A stretch of 64,000 nucleotides of DNA from Cryptomeria japonica (GCF_030272615.1 NC_081413.1:332048302-332112301); one strand, 5' to 3'. Positions 1-27,175 are shown, counted from the stretch's first letter. A program made the numbers and translations. The notes: generated from the sequence alone by a model not told the origin.

Positions 1-13896
<13,896 letters not shown>

Positions 13897-15342
13897 GAAT
13901 ATATATTTCAACTTTAAGACTGGCTTAAAAAATATACTGTTCTTAAGTTGGATTCTGGAATATTATCCTTTTACTTGAATGTGTTATCTTTTACATATGC
14001 ATGAGGTATGGTATTTTCATAGAAATGCAACTGATATTCTCAGCACCTGTAAGGTGATTAGTACTATATTAGTAATGTTCAAAATCGATAAAGCATCACA
14101 CAAGTGTGTTTTTTCACTCAGCTGGATCATTGAACTATTGTTTTAAGCAGTTTTGTGAAGCTCAGTTAATTAGGATGCAGTTACATGGTTGTGGTTTGGG
14201 GCACGGACTGCTTTTTCTCTTTGATTTTGTCAGCAAATTTTTAAACTTAAGTTTTCATCTATAATATTTTTTGATTTTAAGAATTTCTGATTGTAAGATT
14301 TTTTGTGACAATTCATGTTCAGTTGGTAATCATCCAGTGGCAAGGAATGTTTGTCTTTGTAGTAACAGGTAACATGCCTAACACGTTTCATAAAGTAGTT
14401 AGCTTCTTTTCACTCTATTCTGTATTGATATTGGCATTGATTTGTGGTACTTTCTCATTTCAACTTTTTGCAAATAGAAGGTCCCATTTATGTGTTGTTA
14501 CTTACCTTTGATGTTCTACTGTATTCTAAATTCTGTTTTGAGCCGTTGATGTACGGAGGTCTTCTCTTTTAGGATTTAAACATCTTTTTAAGGATATTAG
14601 GCCTTGTTGATTACTGTCTCATTTACTGCATTCTGATATGATCCTAGATGATTATTGATTATGGACTCATTTACTTTATTCCTAGCCTTCTAGGAATATA
14701 CATTGGTTGCTTTCCTAGCAGATATTTCCCAAGCATGAAGCTAAGTGCCCTTTTGACATTGCATCAAAGCAGATTTGGAAATTATTAGGGCTTTCTGGTT
14801 TGGCAACCAAAATTTCAAATTACATCTTTTATAGATTTGTATGAACATCGTCATGTAGCACTCAAGAAGCCTTTAATTCAAAATTTTGAAAACTTTGGCC
14901 ATGATATCGCAGCTATTTTTGAGTCATCTCTTTTATCTGCTTAACACGGGGCAGCCCATTGAACACCACAAACCTATTTCTCGTTTCATTTTTATCATAA
15001 CTCTTTAACATGATCCAACTTGCATTAAAAAACAAGTCCAAGGATTTGTTAACCTCATATAGAATTGTCAATTGGCATTCAAGAAATTATACCAAAATTG
15101 TTATTCAGTACCCCTCCATAAGATTTTAAAACCTTTCTTCCACCAAGCTTCCTTGTTCTTCAAGCACATTTCTTTCGTGGTTGTGTTCTTCAAATACTTG
15201 ATAATTAAGGACACGTGTAAGATGATTTGTAAAGTTTTTTAACTAAAAATATCGTGATGCAAACCATTAAAGACTGAATGGAGCTGTCTACATTGTCAAA
15301 ATAAAAAAAGGAAAAATTGCTACCGTATTGGTGAGTATGGAT

Positions 15343-15484
15343 CCAATTGATCAACTACACAAGGATAAAATTATTTTAGGCAAACTGGTGGAGCACTTGA
15401 CTTGCTTTGAATCTCCAATTGATCTACTACACAAGGAAAAATATTTTAGGCAAATTGGTGGAGCATTTGACTTGCTTTGAATCT
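15343..15484 (+). repeat. Tandem duplication, 72-bp unit
   Basis: Copy 1 (15343-15414) and copy 2 (15415-15484) both start CCAATTGATC and end GCTTTGAATCT. They differ by a few substitutions and a 2-bp length change. Confidence 0.9.
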
Positions 15485-15604
15485 CAGACATAATAAAGGC
15501 ATAAATGCCATGAACTGATAGTACTAGACTGTAGTCAGCGACATCATTGTGTGCATGGCCTTGAGGTGTGGGTGTCTGTATAACCTTGAACGATAGAGCT
15601 AATA

Positions 15605-15745
15605 TATATCTTTGCATGTGAAGTGCATGTACAATTGGGTGTGCATGCCTGTGTGTGTGGGTAGGCATGGGCGTGTGCAAGTGGGCATGCAGTAGGTGTG
15701 GGTGTGTGCGTGCACCATGTAGGGGTGCGTGCATGCATGTTGAAT
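15605..15745 (+). repeat. GT/GCATG-rich alternating purine-pyrimidine tract
   Basis: The tract is rich in GTGTGTG, GCATGC and GTGCATG words, so long runs alternate purine and pyrimidine. It opens His/Thr/Pro-rich frames on the minus strand that I take to be composition artefacts. Confidence 0.7.
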
Positions 15746-18700
15746 GGAACATTGTAGGGTATGTCGAGGGGTGCCATTGGTTGGAACCCGACATGTTTGG
15801 AAATGACTATTTTGTATAACTATGAAAAGCTTTGTTGTTGGCATGTAAGATGTGTCATATATTGTCATACCATTTGTACAAATGCACATTGCTGTGGATG
15901 AGCAAGAGATGCTCAATCGATTCCTTTTATTTGGTCCTTTGTGTACAAGTGGAAGTTGATAGCTGATCTAGTTGTTATTAACATGGGCCAAAATGTTTGC
16001 TATAAGGTATTGACAAATTGTGGATTGTGCTTTGATGCTAATGATTTGATTCCAAGGTGGATCAGAGGGCAAACATGCAAATTAATTGACGATCCCCAAG
16101 TTGAAATGATATACAAATCAAATCTTAAGCTACAATTTAAATGTACATTGAAAAGACACATCTGTCTTGAAAATAGACCTTGTTTTGTATGATATACGTT
16201 CAATTTGCAAGTGTACATTATGAGCAATGGTTAGAACTTTGGTTATTCTTTGTACGTTGTAGGTAGTATACAAGCAGATTAGCAGCTAGACTCCACAAAC
16301 ATGTTGACAAGTATCATGTGCTTATGGTGCATTGACTAGGGGAGAGGACCCAGTAGTTGTGCATCCTACCTTTGTGCTTCTCAAAATTCTATGTGGAAAT
16401 TTCAAATCACTCTCGATTTTTTACAACTTACTTGGCAAGTCCCCTAATTATAACTAGGGTTTCAGGGCCACATCATCAAATATGATGCCACATCAACATG
16501 TTTTTTGCCACGGTGTTCAAAACAGCCCCAAAAAAGTTGAGACAAATAGTTGTGCAAAAGAGGCTCCCATGCTTCTGCAGCTAATGTGACATCACATGAT
16601 CGGTTGCTTTTTACAACTAAGGGTACATTTCATTCAATTATGGGTACTCATCATAGTAATAACAACTTTAAAGTCTCAACTATTGTTGCAATGATATCCA
16701 ATCAACAATTACTATCACAACAATTGGGACACGTTCAATTACTGGATCCTCTCTCCTATTGGTGGTGTTAAATTTCACTTGTGACTACACAAAACAAAAT
16801 GGCGGATGAAGAAATCCTCCCGTCAATGTTTGCTATTATAAACATTGCACAATGTGCCTTTGAGATTTTGAATAAAGATGAAATAACTAAGGCAAATTTG
16901 ACTTATTTGTTTTTTCTATTGAGGTTAGAGCATAAGATCTAAGTTTGTAATTTTAATATTTGACAACAAACACATAAAAGATAGTATTATTCAAATATTA
17001 ATATAATATTAATTTGATCAAAATTCTATCAATTATTAATTTGATCTTGAAGAGACAATACTCGAAAACAACGATAGCCTAGGAAAATAGATTAAGACAA
17101 ACAATTATTACACAATATTGAAAAGCTATTTCGAAAATTTGAATGTCTATGTTCACATATTTAATATAAAGATCCTCTATTAATTAACCTCTTTACATGG
17201 TTACAACACTAGAGTGAAATTCTTGGTAGTGTAAGCAAGGTTCAACTTTGCATTTATTACACACAAAAAACTTATCACAAACTCAAATTTGAACTTGAAT
17301 GACAATCTCTATAGCAAAGTCTCTTGAAATCCTTGATTATACAAAAGGTTCCATTACATCCGTTACATTAATTTGATTTAATTTGATTTCAAACTTGAAT
17401 GTGCAATTTTCACAGCTTAATTTTGCACCATCTTTCATTACACAAAAGATTTAGCTCATTAACTTGACTTTAACTTGACTTTGGGCTTGGATGACAATAA
17501 ACTGTGACTTTGGGCTTGAATGACAATCTCTACAACATAAGTTTGTCTTCAACTTTCACTTCAATTCATGTGTAAATTAGCATCAAATAATAATAAAAAT
17601 AATAACTCTAAAGCAAATTTCAAAGTTATTATATTTTATCTATTAAAAATAATATTAAGAAAAGTTTTCAATACATTCTTTTTATTGTGTACCTCGTCTT
17701 AGGTGTTACTTTGAAGAGGCTTAAAATTATCAATTTTCTCTTTATTTCTCTTTATTTGCCTTTCATCCTGACTTAGGTCCATGGGCTAAGCTGGGTGCCA
17801 CTTTTACAGTTTGAAAAGACATTAATGCCAAGTGAAACTTTTGAAATTAGTTGCTACGAATTGGAAATTTTCTTCATTAATTCTAATAAATGAAACTTTC
17901 AATCAATTCACAAGGCAACCTTTAGTAGAAAACCCACTAAATGAAAGTTGGGTGACCATGTTGCTTTTTGGTGGAGGTTTTCAACATGACAAGTTGAAAG
18001 TTTAGACATGACAATGTTGTTTTGAAAGCACCATTGCTTGGCTTATTGTGGAGAAGCCTCATTCCTTGCCAAATTATAGGAATTTTTGAATGATAATGCC
18101 AAAATCTTAAATTTCTTCCATTTTTCATTTTTGAACACCAATTTTTTCCTTGTTTTGAAGCCGTGCCTTACTTTTTCAATTGTTTACCCTTCCCATTATC
18201 TACAATAAAACAACTTATAGAAATTTAAAATGTTGATCTTCTTTCCTTATTGTAAGAAACAATTTTATTTTATTTTTGTAATAGAAACTTTTTAAATGAT
18301 GAAAGGCTATGCTACTAAACAATGAAACATCCAATTTGAATCATGGATTTTTTTTTAGTAACAACTTTATGCTCAAAAGATTACCTCCTTATATGATTAA
18401 ATATTGTGTTGGTGAATATCTACCATAGTCTTTCTCTTAACATCACTCCTTTCCACCTCTTGTGTTGGAGCCTTCTTAGAATTTAGGGCATGATCACCTT
18501 CATGATGAACATATTGTATACATTGTTAATTGACAAGACATATTGAGGCTTAGAGAGTTGGCTTTTGATAGATAATTGTTTATAGATAATAGTTTAAAGT
18601 AATAAACATAATAAGAAAATACTTGATATTTGTCTACAAACATGATTGGAATAGACGTTTTCTAGTAGCACCAAAACTAGTAGCAATTATGTGGATGGGG

Positions 18701-19645
18701 TGATGACATATTTCAAATATATTTAGTGTTAATTATATTGCATGGACTTCTGAATGTTTCTTTGTGTTGGATGTGTGTTGTAGCATTATATATGGATGTG
18801 AATGCTCCGCATGTCACACATATGGTTGGGTTGGACAATGGCATGTGTGACTATATGAGAGGCCACAACATGCATGTGAACAAGGGTGAAAAAGAGTTTT
18901 ATGCAGTTGCATGAAGATATGATTGTGCACATTGAGTGAAGTTAAGTGCACAGATATCCAAGGTCATGCTTAGATCATTTGGCTCTTCTTAAAAAACAAC
19001 AATCCCCATGGTGTTGGTGTTGATTTGAAGGTTGTAATACTTGGTTTGATTTACATACTACCCACTCTTGACAATACATAAAATGTTGATGGGTGAGTAT
19101 GAGTCAACTTGGTGCCTTTGATCTTGTTCTTGGTAGCTAGATTGAAATGAGTATGATCTAAGTTCATGAGATGTTGGAAAGGGCATGATAGATGAGATGT
19201 GTTACTTACCTTTAGCAATTCTACCTAGTGATCTTCTTGACAAGGTAGCATATTACCTTAAAGACTTCTACAACTTTGCTTATTCGATGCCACTTAGCTG
19301 ACATAAATTTTGCATACTACCTTAAATTTTGCATATTACCTTTACCTATGGTTGCACAATGTATCTAGGTTCAAAAAATTATTTTTTCAACAAGCTTCTT
19401 TACAAGCTTGGGCATCTTTGCATTCCCACAAGCTTTTTACTCCAATGACTAATATGGCAAGCACTGTTGAACACACCACAAGATAGAGGAGGGTGGGGGT
19501 GAATCGATCTTTATCAAAACTTAAACTTTAAGCAAATTTCAAAACATTAATCCAATTAGCAACAAAGAAAGATAAAGCAATGAACACAAGTGCATAAGAG
19601 TAGACCATATTTATGTAGAAAACCCCAAGAAGGGGAAAACCATAG

Positions 19646-20777
19646 TGTTGGCAAGAGACATTGTTTCGGTGGAGATTGGTGCATGATAGATGTTTAGGGG
19701 TTGTCGTTGATGGCAACTCAATTCATAGATCACATCCGGTGTACATAAATCTGGTTTACTGGAAGTCATTTTGTTCATAAGGCATAAGTCTGGAAGGTGG
19801 AACACAGTTACCAGTAGAGCATGAGATCATGGTGCATATCTTGATTTCGGTGATATATTTTGGGTTGCGGTGATCAAGGCAGTTGATTCAAGGTTTGAGA
19901 CAAATTACTTCGTGATCCTAATACCTGATGTTGAATTGTGTGCTAGTTTAGAGCTCAGGTATCCGGTATTTCAGTTAGGGTAGAGTTATTTTGGAGTAAT
20001 GTGTGTTGCGGATTTGTTGGGATGATTTTGGTGACCGGTTTCGCATTTGAGGTGATTGGACCGACTTATGGGAAGCATTTTATCATCTTGTTTTGGTCTG
20101 CATTTGGATCTATGATTGGATTGAGCCGACTTGGTGGAACACGTTTCATGTTGCGTGTTATGCGGTTTTTGGAAGCCGACTTAGTAAATGATTCTTTTTG
20201 ATGATGCAGATATATAAGATTGGTTTGGTTGATCATTTTGGTGTGTGTGATGAGCGAAGGAAGTCTGTGTGAGCGAGTTTGTAAGTTTAGTGAATATTTT
20301 GTTGCTCCAGTGCGTGACACATCAGTGTTACAGAGCAGATTGATAGATCAGTTGCAGGAGACAATCAAAGCCTAACCGGAACGTATCTTGGCATAGTTAG
20401 ATGCTATTCTTCAGTTCATTTATCTTTGTAATAATTTTGTAATAGCCTGTAAGGCATTGAGCCTTCCTCCGGGTTGTAGCCCCTTTTGTAATTGAGTAGT
20501 GAGCTCTAGGTAGCGAGCCTGAATGCAAGTTCATTCCACTTTTGTAATATTGTTCTACTACTAGCCATAGTATAATAATATTATGGGTACTCAATCCCAC
20601 CATGGTTTTTGCCTTTTCGGGTTTCCACGTAAAAATCTTGGGGATTATGGTTATGCGGTTGTTCATTTTATGTTTCTGCACTTTCTCATTCATTCGATGG
20701 TTTAAGAATCAACTTTATAGCTTTGCAAATAATAAAACACTGATTCACCCCCCTCTCAGTGTTCATTGATTCCAACA
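19646..20777 (+). repeat. 5' LTR of element B
   Basis: It starts TGTTGGCAAGAGACA and ends GATTCCAACA. A TATATAAG box lies at 20211-20218, with the presumed U3 upstream and R/U5 downstream. Open frames inside it (20001-20201 and minus-strand ones) are incidental. Confidence 0.92.
20211..20218 (+). promoter_or_regulatory. Probable TATA box in the element B LTR
   Basis: TATATAAG sits about 570 bp into the LTR. It is kept in the other LTR near 26411-26420, consistent with a Pol II start in the R region. Confidence 0.5.
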
Positions 20778-20778
20778 A

Positions 20779-20792
20779 TTGTTATTAGATCC
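20779..20792 (+). other. Degenerate primer-binding site of element B
   Basis: TTGTTATTAGATCC differs at three positions from TTGGTATCAGAGCC and starts two bases after the LTR end. Confidence 0.7.
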
Positions 20793-20799
20793 TAGTTCC

Positions 20800-21930
20800 T
20801 TCGAAGAAGCCTAACAACTTGAGGAAGATCCGGGAGATTGAATCAATTGACTCCGATGTGTAAAGATAGCTTAGTGTGGCACTTGAAGATCTTGTGAAAG
20901 ATCAATTGAACACTTCTAGAGAAAAGAGAAAGTAGTTGATGGATAAGTTGAAGGAGAAAGAAGAACAAAGTGTTGACAATCAAGTCCTACAAGATAAGAC
21001 AACTGAATGTGAGAAGTTGGCCAGGGAGAATGCAGTTTTGAAGAATGAGATGCAATCTATTGTAATGAAACTGACAAATGAGATTGAAGAATGAAAGAAG
21101 AATGAAGAAACCCTGACTCAGTCATTGAAGGACAGATTTGATGAATGCAACATATTGACATATGAGAATGATCAGTTGAAGCTTGAGCTTGTACAACAAA
21201 GAATGATGGACACGAACTTGAAAGGTAGATCATAATTATGAGAGATGAGCTGACTACTGCAAATGAGTACAAAGAAAAGTTCAAAGCCAGTTCAACCCGG
21301 TTGGATGAGATGCTGGAAAGTCAGAGACATGGGAAAGACATGCGAGGACTTGGATTTGAGAAAGGAGAATCCTTTGGTTCAGGTCAAAACAATCATCAAC
21401 AGAAGGACATGAAACCTTCGGTAAGACAACCTAACGCCTATAAATTCAATGGTAAGTGTTTTGTTTGTGATAAATTTGGTCATATGGCAAGTCAATGTAG
21501 AAGTAGGATGAATAATGGAGTGATGAATAATGGTCCTACCTTTACCGGTCCATGTTTCATATGCAACAATTTTGGTCACAAGTCAAACATGTGTAGAACA
21601 GTGATTAATAATTTTCAAAACAAGAGATGCTATGCATGTGGGATGTTTGGACACATATCTAACCAATGCAGGATGAGACCAACTTAAATGAACTTCAGGC
21701 CTATGCAAAGGAATGTTGTTTGTCATGCATGCGACAAGCCTGGTCATACTGCAAGATATTGCAGAAGCAGGAATGCTCTGGTGAACAAGAACAATTTAGA
21801 TGAAAAGGGCAAAGCTAAGGTGGAAGAGATCAGAGATCAACATAAGAAGATGTGGGTGAAAAAGGAAGATTTAAATGTGCAAAATGACTCCATACCTGAA
21901 TCCGGTGATGGAACCTCATCTGGTAACTAA
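20800..21930 (+). pseudogene. Element B gag C-terminal half: coiled coil and four CCHC zinc knuckles
   Basis: The first 430 bases read as a broken Lys/Glu-rich coiled-coil segment. A copia-gag-like SQRHGKDMRGLGFEKGE follows at about 21325-21370, then four knuckles: CFVCDKFGHMASQC, CFICNNFGHKSNMC, CYACGMFGHISNQC and CHACDKPGHTARYC. A TAA at 21685-21687 separates knuckle 3 from knuckle 4 in the same frame. Copia gags usually have one or two knuckles. The N-terminal UBN2 capsid-like part is missing, because the coiled coil starts almost at the primer-binding site. The product would be an RNA-binding nucleocapsid-type protein. Confidence 0.85.
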
Positions 21931-22324
21931 GGCATTTTGGCCTTAGGGGGAGATTATCACGCAGATCTTTGAAACCCCCTTTCGAAGATCTGTGACCGGT
22001 CGAGGATGGTTGTAGATGATGGAGATTAGGTGTCCTATTGTTATTCGGAAGATCTTGTGGCGGTTTGATATTCCGGTGAATGAATTCATAAAAACAGTGT
22101 ATCTGAAAGTCATTAGGGTTGTGCATTTACTACAACTAGAAATTAGGTTTTCAGTGGATAAAAGGCATATCAATAGCTCATTCTTTACAATGAGAATAAG
22201 AGAGAAGAGCAGAGCAACAAAGTTTTAGCAGCTAAATTTGAGCTTGAAGCAATCAATCAACCGGTTGAGAATCATAAGGTAATTTTCCATTTGCCAAGCT
22301 ATCTTTTCGTATTCGTATTTAGAA

Positions 22325-25300
22325 ATGGCATCTGCATCTGGTGTTGCGACTCCATTGGTGGTCGAAATTTCTGAGAGAGCAAGGCCCGTGTTCAAGAGAA
22401 ACCCATTCAAATCCACTGATGATGATCCGAAAGGTGCATTTTCTTTTGTCCCATATGGTGTACTCCACAATGAAGATATTAGGTCATATATCCATTGCAA
22501 TATTGAGGAGCTTGGGAATGAAGACATAGTTTTACTTTACACCAATCACATGATGGATAGTCTTGGAAATTTGAAACCGGAATACAAGTCACTGCACGAC
22601 AAGGATTTCATCCAATTCATCCATTTCCTGGTGTTCAACGAACGAGAATGGGTCCGATACATTCCGAGCCGAATCCATGATGAATTCATGTGGCTGGATC
22701 GACCTCATAAGATCACCAAGCAAGCCATTGAAGCAGTTACCTGTTTAAGTACAACTGGTGAAGTCCCCAGATTGAGGAAAATACAGAATACAACGCTGAC
22801 AAAGATTACCATATCTCAATTTGATAGCTAGTCAATGACTAGCAATGATATTATAGATTACGATGTTAGATTTGCCTCGATGGTGACTGGATATAAGATA
22901 TATCAATCCAGCAGACATAACTCTGTGTTCGACACGACCATATTTGCAGCTTATGAGATTCTAAAGGAAGGAAAGAGGTATGATCTTTGCTTAGTACTTC
23001 TCAGTGAGATCTTAAGCAACCTAAAGAAGATTAAGCAGGACAAGAAGCATGTATTTAAGTTCAGTTTCTTAATTGTTTTCCTAGCATTGTATTTCCTAAA
23101 TGAGATCCCCAGTATTGGGAAGATTCAATGGGGTTGTGATAAACCGGTGGCTGTTCAGATAAAGGAAGGATTGCAGGGTTTAGGAGATACTGTTGCTCAG
23201 AAACCGTCTTGTGGGGATACTTCAAATCCTTTCAGACATCAATGCACAGTAGGGAAAGGATCCCTAAATAAATTGTTGAGAAATATGAGAAAACCATTTG
23301 CTTCATGGTTGATAAAGACCAATGTCACATGGAGGCAGTTGAGCCAAGAATTGTGTGGATCATGCCCATGGGGTATGAGATAGATGCCACCACTCTTGAT
23401 GCATATGCTCAACATTTGTTGAGTCAACCGGTGGATGATAAGGAGGAGAGGTTTGGTACCTGTCAAGAAAAAGACTTAGAATTGCATAAGAAATTTACCG
23501 GATCTGCTAGGAAGAGGAGAGGAAGGAGAGAGGTAGAGGAGCTAGCAGAATAGATGGTTTATCCAAGGAGACTGTGCAGAGGGCAAGAGAACAAAACATC
23601 TTGAAGGAGGAAAACATGGCGAAGCCAAAGAAGACTAAACCTGTTTCCACCCCTTGAATCAGGCCAAGCCAAAATAGTCTCAGTCTGCACCTACTTCCGG
23701 TGCACAGAAGCCCATTCCTCCACCCAAATCACAATCAACATCATCAACCGGTGAGATGGAGAAGAGAAAGAAGGAGAAACCTCAAAGAGTATATGCTGCT
23801 ACCACTGCTGAGGATATGGAGACAAAATCTAATGAAGCAATGAGAGAAGTGAAAAATATAGCCACCTACGCTAGAGTGGTGAAGAAGCCACAATCCGATG
23901 GAGTTAAAACAAGTGAAGAAACCAAGGGCAAAATCAGAATCGTCCAGAAAGGCTAGGGATTGCAAGAAGCAGAAATTTGAGATTGATGTCGCTCTAAAAT
24001 CCGGTAAGATTGAAGGCACATTTGAAATAGTTCCCCCATTAACCTTAAAGGAGTTAATTGATGAAATTCTTAAGGATGGGAATCTGAATAATGTATCTAC
24101 ATACTATGCAAATTTTGATGATAAGGATTAGAGAGCAGTTGAATAAGTAATTGTAGAATATATGGATGTATATAGTAAGACATTAATAGAACTTGCATCT
24201 ATGATCCCTAAAAGTCTATATGACATTTTTGATGCAAGGCGGCTTACAACTAGTCAAGAGGATGAGAAAATAAAAGAATATGTGCTAGTAATTCTATCTT
24301 ATGTTATTTCTAGATATGAAGTCACCTGGTTATTGAAACTTGCCAAGGATAGATTCCGAAGCAAGAAGATGGTGAATAAGCTTATGATAGGGAAGAAAGA
24401 TGAGGTGATAAAGGAAATTGAAACAATTTTGAAACAATTTTTAATAGATCAGAGAGTTGATGTGAATTCGGAAGAACACACTGAAGACACTTCTGTTTCG
24501 AAAGTAAATATAGCTGTCCCCGACAAGAAAAATGACCAGTCCCCTGAGAAAGCCACTTTGGAAGGACAGACTAATGATCAAACTCCAATTGATAATGTTA
24601 ATGATGCAAATCATACCTCTGGTGATGCTATATAGGATCCTCCAGCTATAGAAGTTGTGTTAGAAAGAGTAGCCGAGGAGTCATTGAATGTGGAGAAGGA
24701 TGAGGATGATGGTAAGAAAGATGGAAAAGATGAGTGTTCAGAAGCTGGAGATCAGGCTTTGACAACAATGGCAAGAGACAATGTTGCTGTTAAAGGGAAA
24801 CAAGTTGCTGTTGATCCAGATGATTTTGGTCAAGGGCCGATTGACTTGAGTTCCTTATCTTCCATTCAAGCACTTAGATTGGAAACTCTAGCTCAAGCCA
24901 AAGCCAGTAAGGACTTGCTTAAGTCCCATTCTGTAGACAAGGAATTAATATCATTGGTGGGGGATATGTTGGAAAAGATTATACCATCTTTCAAATCGGA
25001 CACATCTGATCCCTCCAGTAAGCTGAAAGGTTTGTTAGGTGCTGTTGGTACTCACTCTGATTCTTTGGAGAATGTCACGAATATTAAAGTTTTGAATCAA
25101 TTCAATGCAACGAAGTTAAAGCAAATTTTCAAAATGATTGAAGATGATAGAGTCAGTTTAGTTACTGCACTACAAGGTATTCATGATGCAATTGATGAAG
25201 GAGGTAATATATACAAGTCATGTCTAATTTTGCCCAAATTCACTATAGACATTGACAAGAAGGTAAGGGAATGTGAAGGTCAACTAGAAATCATATCACA

Positions 25301-25640
25301 GTCATACTCACCACAATCTGCTTCGGCTAGCAATTTTGAAGCCCAAGTTTTGAATATATTGAATAAAATCAAGAGCTTAAATCAAGAAAAGGATAGAATT
25401 TTGGGTAGAGTGTCTGAGGTGAGAAGTCTTATTACCACCCTAATAGATTCCTTGACGAGTAGCATGCAGGATGCTAAGGATGCACTAAATAAACCTGTTC
25501 TAGCAGATAGTCAGGGAGAAGAAATGCATGTCTACCTTTTTAGTGGGATGATAACCATTTTGGAGAGCTTAAAGAAGGCATGGGATAATCATTTGCTATC
25601 CCTTAGAACAATATTTGCAGATATCTTCAAATTTTTGTAA
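22325..25640 (+). pseudogene. Element B second reading frame, unknown function (about 1,100 codons, broken)
   Basis: A frame opens with MASASGVATPLVV at 22325 and can be followed to TAA at 25638-25640 through several in-frame stops (22829-22831, 24129-24131, 24633-24635) and at least two frame changes (near 23260 and 23900). The N-terminal third looks globular (phrases NEREWVRYIPSRIHDEFMWL and LCLVLLSEILSNLKKIKQDK). The middle is basic (ARKRRGRREVEELAE). The C-terminal third is acidic, then helical and probably coiled coil (LNKIKSLNQEKDRILGRVSE). There is no polymerase, protease, integrase or transposase motif. The N-terminal third is faintly like plant retroelement-associated transposon-protein domains, but I would not assign it. 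Stop codons suggest a once-functional long ORF. Confidence 0.7.
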
Positions 25641-25848
25641 GCAACTGTACATACCCTTGTATATCAATTTTGGTGGATCATTTATCTTTGGCATTGTTAT
25701 CAAAGGGGGAGAGAGCAAAGTGAAAAATGGTGTAAATTCTTAGGGGGAGCTTGTACATTTCTTTGTAAGTTTGAAATTTTGAAAGTCTTGCAGTATTGAG
25801 TGTCAATTCATTTTTCACAGTGTTGCCATCAATGCCAAAGGGGGAGAT
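25641..25848 (+). other. Element B 3' non-coding region with three GGGGGAG tracts
   Basis: AAAGGGGGAGAG, TAGGGGGAGC and AAAGGGGGAGAT occur here. The last abuts the 3' LTR and is the functional polypurine tract by position. Confidence 0.75.
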
Positions 25849-26976
25849 TGTTGGCAAGAGACACTGTTTCAGTGGAGATTGGTGCATGATAGATGTTTAG
25901 GGGTTGTCATTGATGACAACTCAATTCGTAGATCACATTCAGTGTACATAAATCTGGTTTATCAGAAGTAATTTTGTTCATAAGGCATAAGTCTGGAAGG
26001 TGGAACACAGTTACCAGTAGAGCATGAGATCATGGTGCATATCTTGATTTCGGTAATGTATTTTGGGTTGAGGTGATCAAGAAAGTTGATTTAAGGTTCG
26101 AGACAGATTACTTCGTGATCCTGATATCCGGTGTTGAATTGTGTGCTAGTTTATAGCTTTGGTATCCGGTATTTCAGTTAGGGTAGAGCTATTTTGGAGT
26201 AACGTGTGTTGCAGATTTGTTGGGATGATTTCGGTGATCAGTTTCGTATTTGAGATGATTGGACCAACTTAAGAGAAGCATTTTATCATCTTGTTTTGGT
26301 CCACATTTGGATCTATGATCGAATTGAGCCGATTTGGTGGAACACGTTTCATGTTGCGTGTTATGTGTTTTTTGGAAGCCGACCTAGTAAATGATTATTT
26401 TTGATGATGCATATATATAAGATTGGTTTGATTGATTATTTTGGTGTGTGTGATGAGAGAAGGAAGTCTGTGTGAGAAAGTTTGTAAGTTTAGTGAAGAT
26501 TTTTTTCTTCGGTATGTGATAGAGTAGATTGACAGATCGGTTGCAGGAGACAATCAGAGCCTAACCGGAATTGTATCTTGGCAAAGCTAGATTCTATTCT
26601 TTAGTTCATTTATCTTTGTAATAATTTTGTAATAGCTTGTAAGGAAGTGAGCCTTCCTTCCGGTGGTAGCCCTTTTGTAATTGAGTAGTGAGCTCTAGGT
26701 AGTGAGCCTGAATGCAAGTGCATTCCACTTTTGTGATATTGTTCTACTACTGGCCATAGTATAATAATATTATGGGTACTCAATCCCACTGTGGTTTTTC
26801 CCTTTCTGGGTTTTCATGTAAAAATCTTGGTGTTATGGTTGTGTGGTTGTTCATTTTATGTTTTTGCACTTTGATTACTTTTTCATGCATCCGGTGGTTT
26901 AAGAATCAACTTGATAAGTTTGCAAATAATAAAACACTGATTCACGCCTCCCTCTCAGTGTTCATTGATTCCAATA
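25849..26976 (+). repeat. 3' LTR of element B
   Basis: It matches the 5' LTR along its whole length with scattered substitutions and small indels. It follows the polypurine tract at about 25837-25847. Confidence 0.92.
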
Positions 26977-27175
26977 CATAGTGAGAGCTATCTCACAATA
27001 TATAAAAATATTATAAATTTGTTTTAAGGCTCACTGCCTAGGGGAGTACGTTGGTCGCAGAAGGACTTGTTGCTAAAGATCAATTCCTTAGGGAAAAATA
27101 CATTAATGTCAATGCACAAGGTGAGGGTTGACATCAAAGACAACACATAGTCATTAATGACAACAACTACCAACA

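Larger units (their letters stand above)
13897..19464. other. 3' flank of the UBC gene and gene-free spacer
   Basis: This begins with the UBC 3' UTR; no certain polyadenylation site was identified. It contains the tandem duplication at 15343-15484 and the GT-rich tract at 15605-15745. The segment 16900-17700 is very AT-rich with short direct repeats such as ATTAATTTGATC and variants of CTTGAATGACAATCTCTA. Open frames here are short and unrecognised. The right end is interrupted by element A. Confidence 0.6.
19646..26976 (+). mobile_element. Non-autonomous LTR retrotransposon (element B) with gag knuckles and a novel ORF
   Basis: The LTRs are 19646-20777 (1132 bp) and 25849-26976 (1128 bp). 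Flanking CATAG copies (19641-19645 and 26977-26981) are the target duplication. The right LTR ends CCAATA rather than CCAACA, so its terminal CA has mutated. The 5.07-kb interior has a degenerate Met-type primer-binding site, a gag fragment with four CCHC knuckles, a long broken frame (22325-25640), and AAAGGGGGAGAT just before the right LTR. No protease, integrase, RT or RNase H motif was found in any frame. The LTRs differ at about 19 of the first 260 bases, so it is clearly older than element C. Confidence 0.9.
19465..27175 (-). repeat. 3' LTR of element A, split by element B
   Basis: The LTR consists of 19465-19645 and 26982-27175, about 375 bp in all, separated by element B and its CATAG duplication. 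It aligns with 44214-44515 at one end (shared words TATCTCACAATATAT and TTTGTTTTAAGGCTCACT) and with about 46055-46108 at the other. Compared with the 5' LTR it lacks about 1.5 kb from the middle. Confidence 0.85.

Noticed and set aside
15351-15916. Three His/Thr/Pro-rich minus-strand open frames, up to 147 codons
   Set aside because: They follow from the GT-rich repeat composition and the 72-bp duplication, in competing frames without domain content.
18726-18914. Open frame ending KGEKEFYAVA, similar to a gypsy RNase H phrase
   Set aside because: Only a few residues resemble KEFYAV and nothing around them fits RNase H; too weak to call.
20001-20693. Small open frames inside the element B LTR
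   Set aside because: Their reading frames are not kept in the second LTR and they cross TATA and presumed R sequence.
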